This document shows, piece after piece, positions 7,747 to 13,284 of a stretch of DNA of 16,861 bases (position 1 is the first letter of the stretch; each line of letters opens with the position of its first letter). Source of the DNA: Patescibacteria group bacterium (GTDB lineage Bacteria > Patescibacteriota > Gracilibacteria > UM-FILTER-43-11). The notes below the pieces were generated by a model, which saw only the letters and a program-made list of their open reading frames with translations, did no database searches and was not told the DNA's origin. The stretch is taken from positions 1 through 16,861 of the forward strand of contig JAJDCE010000004.1 in assembly GCA_029260985.1 (NCBI GenBank), given 5' to 3'. The position numbers and the translations under genes were made by a program.

Positions 7747-7762
7747 GAGGATAATTATCCTC
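7747..7762. promoter_or_regulatory. Perfect 16-bp palindrome between sdaAB and sdaAA
   Basis: GAGGATAATTATCCTC reads the same on both strands with no mismatch and no loop. It lies in the 50-nt gap after sdaAB and about 30 nt before the sdaAA start. Perfect symmetry without a loop suits a dimeric repressor site better than an RNA hairpin. No regulator is identified. Confidence 0.45.
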
Positions 7763-7766
7763 GCTT

Positions 7767-8450
7767 TCAGAATTTTAGAAGCTTAGTTAGAGCGCGGACG
7801 AATTCAATGCCGGGCATCTTTTCTAACTCCTGAACTTGCGGCAGTTTTAGGGCAAAATTTTCTATGCTCAATACCGTTAAGCTATTTTTCTTGAGCGAGA
7901 AGGTCTGTTTTCCCGCTATGGGGCATCCCCAGTCGATCAATTTTCCGTACAGAGGGTTTAAAAGATTTGGTTTATTAATATGTCCAACAAGGAGTGAAAA
8001 ATACCTGCCTGCTATCATTTCAAGGTCGATCGGAATATTGTTGATTTGAGTGATATTTATTTTTCCACCACCTACTGAAGATCCAACAACACTTAGTTTT
8101 CGTTTTTTATTGCTCAGAATGATCCTGACAGTATTTGGATGGTGCTCAGGGGTTGAAATTTTATGTGGAATGAATTCGTATTTAATCTTCTTCTTTTTGG
8201 CGATTTCAAAGGCGTTTTTGATGTTCGGATCACTGGTCCAAAGCTTCATTACTCCGGCAAGTAAGGCTTTATCAGTTGCATGACCTTGATAAACGGTGGC
8301 GAATGAGCCGTATAAAGTGAATTTAGCCTCTGATGGAGTTCCCCTAAAAAGCGCTCTGGCAATTTGACCAATTTTACAGGCGCCCGCGGTGTGCGAGCTG
8401 CTTGGACCTACCATTACCGGACCGGCAAGGTCGAATAATGAGTGTTTCAT
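7767..8450 (-). CDS. sdaAB: L-serine dehydratase, iron-sulfur-dependent, beta subunit
   Basis: Partner of the alpha subunit in the two-polypeptide serine dehydratase. The N-terminal signature GPSSSHTAGA (residues 15-24) is diagnostic. It is followed by GHATDKALLAG and by the segment with VGGGKINITQINN (about 120-140). The C-terminal part looks like the small ACT-like domain of this family (SLTVLSIENFALKLPQVQELEKM). At 227 residues it is normal. First gene of a two-gene minus-strand operon and divergent from folP. Just upstream is a TGGACA-N17-TAAAAT promoter candidate. The bases right before the ATG read CCTCC on the coding strand, so there is no ribosome-binding site of the usual kind. Confidence 0.93.
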   Translation of the reverse strand: MKHSLFDLAGPVMVGPSSSHTAGACKIGQIARALFRGTPSEAKFTLYGSFATVYQGHATDKALLAGVMKLWTSDPNIKNAFEIAKKKKIKYEFIPHKISTPEHHPNTVRIILSNKKRKLSVVGSSVGGGKINITQINNIPIDLEMIAGRYFSLLVGHINKPNLLNPLYGKLIDWGCPIAGKQTFSLKKNSLTVLSIENFALKLPQVQELEKMPGIEFVRALTKLLKF

Positions 8451-8475
8451 TGGAGGAGGCTTTAACTTTAATTTT

Positions 8476-8504
8476 ATTTTATATAAACGGGAATTAAATG
8501 TCCA
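8476..8504 (-). promoter_or_regulatory. Candidate sigma70-type promoter for sdaAB
   Basis: On the minus strand TGGACA (8504-8499) is followed by 17 nt and TAAAAT (8481-8476), each one mismatch from consensus. Predicted transcription start is about 18 nt before the sdaAB ATG. Confidence 0.45.
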
Positions 8505-8536
8505 CTTATAAAACGACCTAAAATGTCCGTTTATAT
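8481..8536. repeat. 10-bp inverted repeat in the sdaAB/folP divergent region
   Basis: ATATAAACGG (8481-8490) and CCGTTTATAT (8527-8536) are perfect complements separated by 36 nt. Inside are two related direct copies, AAATGTCCACTTATA (8496-8510) and AAATGTCCGTTTATA (8521-8535). The left arm touches the predicted -10 of sdaAB, so it could be an operator controlling both directions. Confidence 0.45.
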
Positions 8537-8537
8537 T

Positions 8538-8572
8538 TTCTATTCTCTAATTCCTATTTTCTATTTAGAATT
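8538..8572. repeat. Heptamer tandem repeat (5 units) upstream of folP
   Basis: Five 7-nt units of consensus TTCTATT end five bases before the folP ATG, so they occupy the whole ribosome-binding region. Same period as the arrays in folP and before folE, but a different sequence. Confidence 0.6.
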
Positions 8573-8577
8573 CAAGT

Positions 8578-9366
8578 ATGGATTTCAGCAAGCCGAAAAT
8601 TATGGGGATAGTGAATGTGACGCCGGATTCGTTTTCTGATGGCGGACTTTTTTTAAGGACTAAGGACTATGGACTAAGGACTAGGCAGATGGTTGAGGAG
8701 GAGGTGGATGTTGTTGATATAGGAGGGGAGTCGACGGGGCCTGGGTCAAAGGGCGTCAGTTTAATTGAAGAAATGGATAGAGTAAAGCCGGTTATTGACA
8801 CTATCTTTCAGAATAAGCTGACTGAAAAAGCTATCTTTTCTATTGATACCTATAAATCAGAAGTGGCTGAGTACGCGCTGCGGCATGGTTTTGGAATGGT
8901 GAATGATGTGACAGCGCTTAGAGGTGATCCAAAGATGATTGAAGTTTTGAGTCGCTATAAACCCTACGTGGTTTTGATGTATTCTAAAGATTTAACGGCC
9001 CGAACGACCACTGAATCTGTTGAGTATGACGATGTAATTGCTTCGATAAAAACTTTCCTGCTGGAACGAATCAGTACCTTGCTTGGGTCTGGTTTTCCGG
9101 AGGATAAAATCATTATTGATCCCGGCATGGGGATGTTTGTGTCGGCTGATCCCAAATACAGTTTCGAAATTATCGAAAGATTATCTGAGTTAAAGCAGTT
9201 GGCTTATCCGATTTTAGTTGGAGTTTCGCGTAAATCTTTTTTAGGTGGAAAGGTTGATGAACGTGATTTGCTGTCTGCTGAATGGAGTTTGAAGGCAATT
9301 CAAAATGGCGCATCTATTGTGAGGATACATGATGTTGGGCTGATGAAATCGTCAATGTTAAATTAA
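8578..9366 (+). CDS. folP: Dihydropteroate synthase FolP
   Basis: Condenses 6-hydroxymethyl-dihydropterin pyrophosphate with p-aminobenzoate. TIM-barrel motifs in order: IVNVTPDSFSDGG (residues 11-23), DIGGEST (47-53), SIDTYKSEVA with D90, NDVTAL with N109, DPGMGM with D181, VGVSRKSFLGG with K219 and VRIHDV with R249/H251. Two oddities stand out. The strand-2 loop reads ESTGPG where ESTRPG is standard, losing a conserved arginine. Residues about 26-36 (RTKDYGLRTRQ) are encoded by a heptamer repeat, yet the distance from SDGG to the next GGEST is the normal 24 residues. At 262 residues it is slightly short. First gene of the pterin group; it converges with the small gene at 9363 by four bases. 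Target family of sulfonamides. Confidence 0.93.
   Translation: MDFSKPKIMGIVNVTPDSFSDGGLFLRTKDYGLRTRQMVEEEVDVVDIGGESTGPGSKGVSLIEEMDRVKPVIDTIFQNKLTEKAIFSIDTYKSEVAEYALRHGFGMVNDVTALRGDPKMIEVLSRYKPYVVLMYSKDLTARTTTESVEYDDVIASIKTFLLERISTLLGSGFPEDKIIIDPGMGMFVSADPKYSFEIIERLSELKQLAYPILVGVSRKSFLGGKVDERDLLSAEWSLKAIQNGASIVRIHDVGLMKSSMLN
8657..8684. repeat. Heptamer tandem repeat (4 units) inside folP
   Basis: Four perfect-register units of consensus GGACTAA. Unit 2 ends TAT and unit 4 ends TAG. Unit 2 is the only one whose last three bases form a codon in the folP frame (8668-8670, Tyr31). The consensus TAA there would stop translation. The same repeat, in both orientations, lies before folE. Confidence 0.85.
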
Positions 9367-9617
9367 TTCCATCGATACCTATCATCTTCCTTGGGTAATT
9401 TCTTCTTTCTCTTAGGAGGTTTTACCGGAAAGAAGTTTGGTTTATCTGTAGTTTTCGGAGTATCTATTTTAACGGGTTGTAATGCGGGGTCGCCAATTGG
9501 AGGTTCATCTGGCTGGTCGTTGTCTGCATCACTTAAGATACCCTCAATAATTGCACGTTTGTTGTGAGTTCGTTCTAATTCGGTGTTTTCTACTTCAATT
9601 CGAGGACTGGAGAGCAT
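9363..9617 (-). CDS. Small disordered Pro/Lys-rich protein (hypothetical)
   Basis: An 84-residue frame from ATG 9617. The N-terminal third is charged and perhaps helical (IEVENTELERTHNKRAIIEG). It is followed by acidic and proline-rich sequence (DQPDEPPIGDP) and a basic proline-rich tail (VKPPKRKKKLPKEDDRY). There is no membrane segment and no domain I know. Composition suggests an intrinsically disordered cytoplasmic protein. It splits the pterin genes on the opposite strand and overlaps the folP stop by four bases. The best support is a perfect TTGACA-N17-TATAAT promoter whose start would lie about 18 nt before the ATG. Function unknown. Confidence 0.6.
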   Translation of the reverse strand: MLSSPRIEVENTELERTHNKRAIIEGILSDADNDQPDEPPIGDPALQPVKIDTPKTTDKPNFFPVKPPKRKKKLPKEDDRYRWN

Positions 9618-9641
9618 GTTATATTGTGTAGTTAGTGAAAT

Positions 9642-9670
9642 ATTATAATATTTATTTATTAATATGTCAA
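9642..9670 (-). promoter_or_regulatory. Consensus sigma70 promoter TTGACA-N17-TATAAT
   Basis: On the minus strand TTGACA is at 9670-9665 and TATAAT at 9647-9642, with exactly 17 nt between. All 12 bases match consensus. The -10 is part of a 14-bp palindrome (9639-9652), so a TATAAT also faces the plus strand, but with no good -35. It points at the 84-residue gene. Confidence 0.75.
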
Positions 9671-9671
9671 G

Positions 9672-9699
9672 TAGACTGTATTTCAGAAATCATTATACT
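9672..9699 (+). promoter_or_regulatory. Candidate promoter for the PTPS-folK-folE genes
   Basis: TAGACT (9672-9677), a 16-nt spacer and TATACT (9694-9699) give a moderate match. The predicted start would leave a leader of about 15 nt before the ATG at 9722. Confidence 0.35.
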
Positions 9700-9721
9700 G
9701 TTAACCGCTAACTCTTACTCT

Positions 9722-10063
9722 ATGCGCCTTTCTAAAGAATTTAAATTCGATTCAGCTCACTATCTAAAGGATTATCATGGGAAGTGTGAAAGACTCCACG
9801 GGCATACTTATCGTATGCTGGTAACCATCGAAGGACCTGTTCAGGCGAACGGTTTAGTGATGGACTTTGTTGAAATCAAAAGGATTGTGAAAGAAAAAAT
9901 AATTGAAAAGTTTGATCATGCGAATATCAACGACTTTTTAGAGCATTCAACGGCTGAAAACATGTGCATTTACGCTTGGGAACAGTTAAAAGATGATCTT
10001 CCGCTTGTTGAAATCAGGATATGGGAAACGGATACTTCTTGCGCCATTTATGAAGGTAAATAA
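9722..10063 (+). CDS. 6-pyruvoyltetrahydropterin synthase paralog of PTPS-III type (FolB bypass)
   Basis: Small zinc pterin enzyme of the PTPS/QueD family, 113 residues. Zinc ligands are H13 (SAHYL), H26 and H28. The active-site motif reads K-C-E-R-L-H-G-H: cysteine C22 followed by glutamate E23, the CExxHGH form. D65/H66 and E102 complete the site. Family members with glutamate replacing or accompanying the cysteine are known to turn dihydroneopterin triphosphate into 6-hydroxymethyl-dihydropterin and to complement loss of folB. The position between folP and folK-folE, with no folB visible, fits this role. Ordinary QueD for queuosine is the alternative, but no queuosine gene is nearby. The frame is open 29 codons further up, but homology starts at MRLSKEF, so ATG 9722 is chosen. 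Confidence 0.87.
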   Translation: MRLSKEFKFDSAHYLKDYHGKCERLHGHTYRMLVTIEGPVQANGLVMDFVEIKRIVKEKIIEKFDHANINDFLEHSTAENMCIYAWEQLKDDLPLVEIRIWETDTSCAIYEGK

Positions 10064-10071
10064 TTATTGCT

Positions 10072-10587
10072 ATGGCTAAAAATACAACTGAAGTTTATTT
10101 GTCGCTGGGATCAAACATGGGGGATAGGATGGCTCATTTGTCTTCGGCAAAAGAGAAATTGATGAATCATCCGAAAATCAATATTTCAGAGGAATCAAAA
10201 ATCTATGAAACGGAACCTTGGCCTCAAAACCATCCTGAAAAGGAAGAGGGACAACTTTGGTTTCTTAATTCGGTTATTAAAGTTAAAACTGGTTTAAATC
10301 CAGACGAATTACTCTTGTTTATTCAATCTGTTGAATCTGATTTGGGGCGAACGGAGAAAGGGCATTGGGGATCGCGCGAAATTGATATTGATATTCTTTT
10401 GTATGGCCAAGAGGTGATTGAGTCTGATCACCTTACCATTCCCCATCGTCATATGACGGATCGACATTTTGTTTTAGTTCCACTTGTGGAGCTTTCACCT
10501 GAGCTTAAAGATCCTGTATCGGGCAAAGCTTACAAAACCATCTTGCAAAGTCTATCTGATAAACATAAAGTAATACCCTTTTTTTGA
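10072..10587 (+). CDS. folK: 2-amino-4-hydroxy-6-hydroxymethyldihydropteridine pyrophosphokinase FolK
   Basis: Pyrophosphorylates 6-hydroxymethyl-dihydropterin with ATP, giving the FolP substrate. Visible: VYLSLGSNMGDR at the N-terminus, SKIYETEPW (about 42-50), FLNSVIKV, the segment HWGSREIDIDILL with the magnesium aspartates D105 and D107, and TIPHRHMTDRHFVLVPL. Length 171 is normal. It starts 8 nt after the PTPS stop, so the two are probably co-transcribed. The TGA stop lies in the first heptamer of the repeat that separates it from folE. Confidence 0.95.
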   Translation: MAKNTTEVYLSLGSNMGDRMAHLSSAKEKLMNHPKINISEESKIYETEPWPQNHPEKEEGQLWFLNSVIKVKTGLNPDELLLFIQSVESDLGRTEKGHWGSREIDIDILLYGQEVIESDHLTIPHRHMTDRHFVLVPLVELSPELKDPVSGKAYKTILQSLSDKHKVIPFF

Positions 10588-10663
10588 ACTAAGAACTAAG
10601 AACTAGGGACTAAGGACTAAGTTGCAGCTTAGTTTATAGTCTTTAGTCCCTAATCCTTGATTA
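10586..10663. repeat. Heptamer array in two opposed halves (hairpin) between folK and folE
   Basis: The left half is five 7-nt units (GAACTAA/GAACTAG, then GGACTAA twice). After a short centre (GTTGCAGC) the right half continues in heptamers of the complementary type (TTAGTTT, TTAGTCC, CTAATCC). The halves can pair as a long imperfect hairpin that ends four bases before the folE ATG. The first unit contains the folK TGA. It could act as an RNA structure controlling folE, or be a passive repeat. Confidence 0.75.
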
Positions 10664-10667
10664 AGAA

Positions 10668-11225
10668 ATGGATAATGAAAAAATTGAAGAGGTTGTACAA
10701 GAGTTACTTGAATTAATTGGTGAAGATGCCGGGCGCGAAGGCCTGATTGATACTCCTCGTCGGGTCGCTAAGAGCTATAAGAAATTATTTGGCGGTTATG
10801 ATGAAGATCCGAAGAAGCTCATCACAGTTTTTGATAATGAGGGGTATGATGAAATGATTATTGCCAAAGATATCGATTTCTATTCGACTTGTGAACATCA
10901 CATGCTTCCATTTATCGGTAAGGCTTATGTGGGGTATATTCCTGATGATAAGATTATTGGATTGTCTAAATTACCTCGTTTAGTTGAAATTTTTTCTCGA
11001 CGACTCCAGAATCAAGAACGCATGACTAAGCAGATTGCTGATACTATTAATGATCTCTTAAAACCTCGTGGAGTTGGAGTTGTCATTAAAGCTGAACATC
11101 TTTGCATGAAGGCTCGTGGAGTTGAAAAGCAGAATTGTGAGATATCTACCTCCTCGTTTACTGGCTTATTCATAAAAAACCAAAATACAAGGGCCGAATT
11201 TTTAAACTTAATTAAGTCCGGTTGA
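10668..11225 (+). CDS. folE: GTP cyclohydrolase I (type IA) FolE
   Basis: Converts GTP to 7,8-dihydroneopterin triphosphate, the first step of the pterin branch. Zinc ligands C75 (STCEHHMLPF), H78 and C146 (EHLCMKARG) are in place, with catalytic H77 and H144 alongside. Also seen: TPRRVAKSY, the GLSKLPRLVEIFSRRLQ(N)QER segment and STSSFTG. Length 185 lies at the short end of the family (E. coli about 222), missing N-terminal extension only. Last gene of the pterin group. Its TGA is followed at once by the 12-nt repeat array, so no terminator hairpin of normal type separates it from the S23 cassette. Confidence 0.96.
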   Translation: MDNEKIEEVVQELLELIGEDAGREGLIDTPRRVAKSYKKLFGGYDEDPKKLITVFDNEGYDEMIIAKDIDFYSTCEHHMLPFIGKAYVGYIPDDKIIGLSKLPRLVEIFSRRLQNQERMTKQIADTINDLLKPRGVGVVIKAEHLCMKARGVEKQNCEISTSSFTGLFIKNQNTRAEFLNLIKSG

Positions 11226-11296
11226 GGGACCAATTGAAGGACCTATTGTGGGATCAATTGTTAACCTATTGAAGGACCTATTGTGGGATCAGTTGG
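11226..11296. repeat. 12-nt degenerate repeat array, left flank of the S23 gene
   Basis: Six units (one of 11 nt) of consensus RGGAYCNATTGT begin at the base after the folE stop and run into the 3' end of the S23 gene. The copies at 11238-11261 and 11273-11296 are almost identical to each other. The last units encode the S23 C-terminus (LIPQ) and its TAG stop. Confidence 0.85.
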
Positions 11297-11664
11297 GGTG
11301 GTAGGTTATGTTTTTTTCTTAGATAAGTTATTAAATTACCTATTCTGATTGAAAGGTCTTTATGACTTTTCCAGAAATAGTCAGTTTTTTCTTGTGTTAA
11401 ATGTCCATCATCTGTCAGTGCTTGAGTATGATTTTTTGTTTCATCACATGAGGCCATTGTAATACTTAAAAAACGAACAAAATCTTTTGGGTAATACCTT
11501 CTTCCAAAGCCTTCAGCAATATTAGAGGGGATAGATGAAGATGATCTTTTGACCTGTCTAACATCATCATTCTTCCAATTATTTGGTATCAGTTTAGCTT
11601 CTTTGTATATCTCTTTTCGCAGCTTAATCGCAATTTGATAAATTCTTAATTCTTCTAAATGCAT
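11278..11664 (-). CDS. Four-helix-bundle protein of the S23/23S rRNA intervening-sequence family
   Basis: A 128-residue all-helical protein with the family pattern: LEELRIYQIAIKLRKEIY at the start, then SSSSIPSNIAEGFGRR near residue 45 and FVRFLSITMASCDET. Relatives are encoded in intervening sequences of 23S rRNA genes in several bacteria, as free genes in many uncultured bacteria, and share a fold with the Avd accessory proteins of diversity-generating retroelements. The molecular role is unknown; nucleic-acid binding is suspected for the fold. It stands alone between two convergent genes and is framed by inverted arrays of 12-nt repeats. Its last codons and stop lie in one array, which suggests the gene moved in, or is moving, with the repeats. 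Confidence 0.88.
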   Translation of the reverse strand: MHLEELRIYQIAIKLRKEIYKEAKLIPNNWKNDDVRQVKRSSSSIPSNIAEGFGRRYYPKDFVRFLSITMASCDETKNHTQALTDDGHLTQEKTDYFWKSHKDLSIRIGNLITYLRKKHNLPPQLIPQ

Positions 11665-11734
11665 AAAATCTAATTAAATACTAAATTACAGCCTAATTGT
11701 AGATAGCAGAATTTATCATATAACTCAAATAACC

Positions 11735-11794
11735 ACAATGGGTCCGTCTATCGATCTCTCTATTGATCCTACAATTGGGTTCACTTATTGGATT
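11735..11794. repeat. 12-nt degenerate repeat array, right flank of the S23 gene
   Basis: Five 12-nt units ending at the methyltransferase stop codon. Read on the minus strand they match the left-flank consensus RGGAYCNATTGT, so the two arrays are inverted relative to each other. The DNA at 11665-11734, between the S23 start and this array, is AT-rich with a weak continuation of the 12-nt rhythm. Confidence 0.75.
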
Positions 11795-12396
11795 TATTTC
11801 CTCAGAATCAGAATCTGACTTACCCAAACGTCATCACCTTCAGTAACGATGATTTCTTCTTCAATATTGTAAGCTAATTCTTCAGCGGCTTCCCGCACAT
11901 GACGTGGAAAGTGATTGTGGCATTTTATGGTGTATTTACCTTTTTCATCCTCCAGTAGCATGGGCCTTCGGTAATGCACATTTACCAATATTAATTTCCC
12001 TTCATCTTTAAGTACTCGGTAACATTCATCGAGGAAGGGGATGATTTTTTTGAGGTGAACTAAAGTTAGACTTGAAAAAACGAAATCAAATTGATCGTCT
12101 TCAAATGGCATATTTTCCACATCTCCTTCAACGGTTTTGATGTCTGGGTTTTTCTTTTGAAGTTTCTCAAGCATGTCTGGCGAAAAATCCAGAGCAGTAA
12201 CATCTGCACCTGCCGAGAATAATTTCATCGTTAAGCGGCCAGTGCCTGCCCCAGCGTCCAGTACTTTTTTATCTTTTGAGGCTTCGAAATACTCTTTGAG
12301 ATGATTTTTCTCAAAACTGTCCCAGTATTTTTCGTTTTCGTCATAAGTACTGGCGAATCGACTGTAGCCTTCTTGTGGGTCAAGTCTTTTGGTCAT
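11794..12396 (-). CDS. Class I SAM-dependent methyltransferase
   Basis: A 200-residue Rossmann methyltransferase of the Methyltransf_11/UbiE-BioC type. Motif I is VLDAGAGTGRLT (D47 onward), the acidic end of strand 2 is D70 in ALDFSPDML, motif II/III is EGDVENMPFEDDQFDFVFSSL, and the post-motif YRVLKDEGKLILV follows. The substrate cannot be told: small-molecule, lipid and protein methylases share this pattern. I start at ATG 12396 (MTKRLDP), whose A overlaps the TAA of the upstream membrane-protein gene (TAATG), rather than at 12420. This overlap means translational coupling. GAGG 14 nt before the ATG is the nearest thing to a Shine-Dalgarno in the window. Confidence 0.85.
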   Translation of the reverse strand: MTKRLDPQEGYSRFASTYDENEKYWDSFEKNHLKEYFEASKDKKVLDAGAGTGRLTMKLFSAGADVTALDFSPDMLEKLQKKNPDIKTVEGDVENMPFEDDQFDFVFSSLTLVHLKKIIPFLDECYRVLKDEGKLILVNVHYRRPMLLEDEKGKYTIKCHNHFPRHVREAAEELAYNIEEEIIVTEGDDVWVSQILILRK

Positions 12397-13085
12397 TATT
12401 CTTTGTCCTCGATAGACCATTCAACTGTTTCACCATCCGGGTTGGTGACTTTGAAAGACCCATTTCCAAATTCCAGCTTACCACCTTCAGATTCGATAGA
12501 TCCTTTTTTATCAATTTTTAACCCCTTGTAATCTATTTTCCCCTTGCTCCACCCACTGTATCCGTAGTTGCCAAGTGCAGGAGAAAGAATGGCTGAAATG
12601 ATTGCCATGACGACTAAACTAACTAAAAGAGTTCCGATAATCCCACCTGTACTTAACTTGTGAATCGTTTTTAGAGCTACGACTAGGATCACCAGACCCC
12701 AAATGCTGCCAATGAAAGCTAGGGGCGGAAAAATACTTAACCAAAGTACAAGCATCCCGTAGGCGGCGACTCGGAAGAAGTGATCGTGTGCTGCATGGCC
12801 TTTGAAGAGTTTTTTAGCCACGAAACTGATCACATAGATTCCGATAATGGTGGTGATGATATGAATAATGGCCATCATCAAACTAAAACCAAGAGAGGGT
12901 TTAAAGAAAGGCGCGAAAAGCTGCATGCCGATTAAACTGAGAAGGCCTGCCGCAATGATAAAGTAATAGGCAAAAATCTGCTTGTTTTTATCTCCTGCAA
13001 CGTGGTTCATGGCAGGTTTGTTTAGCGTTGCGATTTTCCAGGCATCGCCGATTTCTTTTTTGAAGTTAGGTTTGTGGTGTGTCAT
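12396..13085 (-). CDS. Multi-pass membrane protein, Yip1-like
   Basis: 229 residues with about five hydrophobic helices near 37-58, 66-91, 103-122, 123-140 and 148-170. A basic cytoplasmic-type N-terminus precedes them, and a soluble glycine-rich, charged tail of about 55 residues (GWSKGKIDYKG to VEWSIEDKE) follows. The helix arrangement and the phrase GSIWGLVILVVALKTIHKLS resemble bacterial Yip1-domain membrane proteins, whose function is unknown. No catalytic motif is seen. It is coupled to the methyltransferase by stop/start overlap, so the two may act on the same process. The C-terminal tail repeats alternating charged and glycine positions, like a short beta structure. Confidence 0.7.
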   Translation of the reverse strand: MTHHKPNFKKEIGDAWKIATLNKPAMNHVAGDKNKQIFAYYFIIAAGLLSLIGMQLFAPFFKPSLGFSLMMAIIHIITTIIGIYVISFVAKKLFKGHAAHDHFFRVAAYGMLVLWLSIFPPLAFIGSIWGLVILVVALKTIHKLSTGGIIGTLLVSLVVMAIISAILSPALGNYGYSGWSKGKIDYKGLKIDKKGSIESEGGKLEFGNGSFKVTNPDGETVEWSIEDKE

Positions 13086-13148
13086 GATTATTTTGTTATG
13101 AATACTTTTTTATTGTAATCTTAATACCTGAAAACTCAAAACCCTATT

Positions 13149-13246
13149 TGTCGTCCTGAACTTGATTCAGGACCCTAAGTTAAATTGTCTTACCTGGGAT
13201 CCTGAAATTATACCGGATCAAGTCCGGCACAAGATTCAGGATGACA
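13149..13246. repeat. 98-bp palindromic element (TCCTGAA family)
   Basis: Ends are TGTCGTCCTGAA (13149-13160) and TTCAGGATGACA (13235-13246), complementary but for one G/A difference. The left part forms its own hairpin, TCCTGAA-CTTGA-TTCAGGA (13154-13172). The right part forms a second, ATCCTGAA (13199-13206) with TTCAGGAT (13235-13242), which contains CCGGA/TCCGG. It sits between two divergent gene starts. Similar CCTGAA-TTCAGG hairpins are familiar as dispersed repeats in several unrelated bacteria. The rest of 13086-13284 shows nothing clear. Confidence 0.8.
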
Positions 13247-13284
13247 ATTGGGATAATCAATATCAAAATTCAGCAAATTTCTAG

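Noticed and set aside
11278..11664. Diversity-generating retroelement, because S23 resembles Avd
   Set aside because: No reverse transcriptase, template repeat or variable repeat is seen in the window.
11226..11794. CRISPR array
   Set aside because: Units are 12 nt, degenerate, directly adjacent and without spacers; no cas gene is present.
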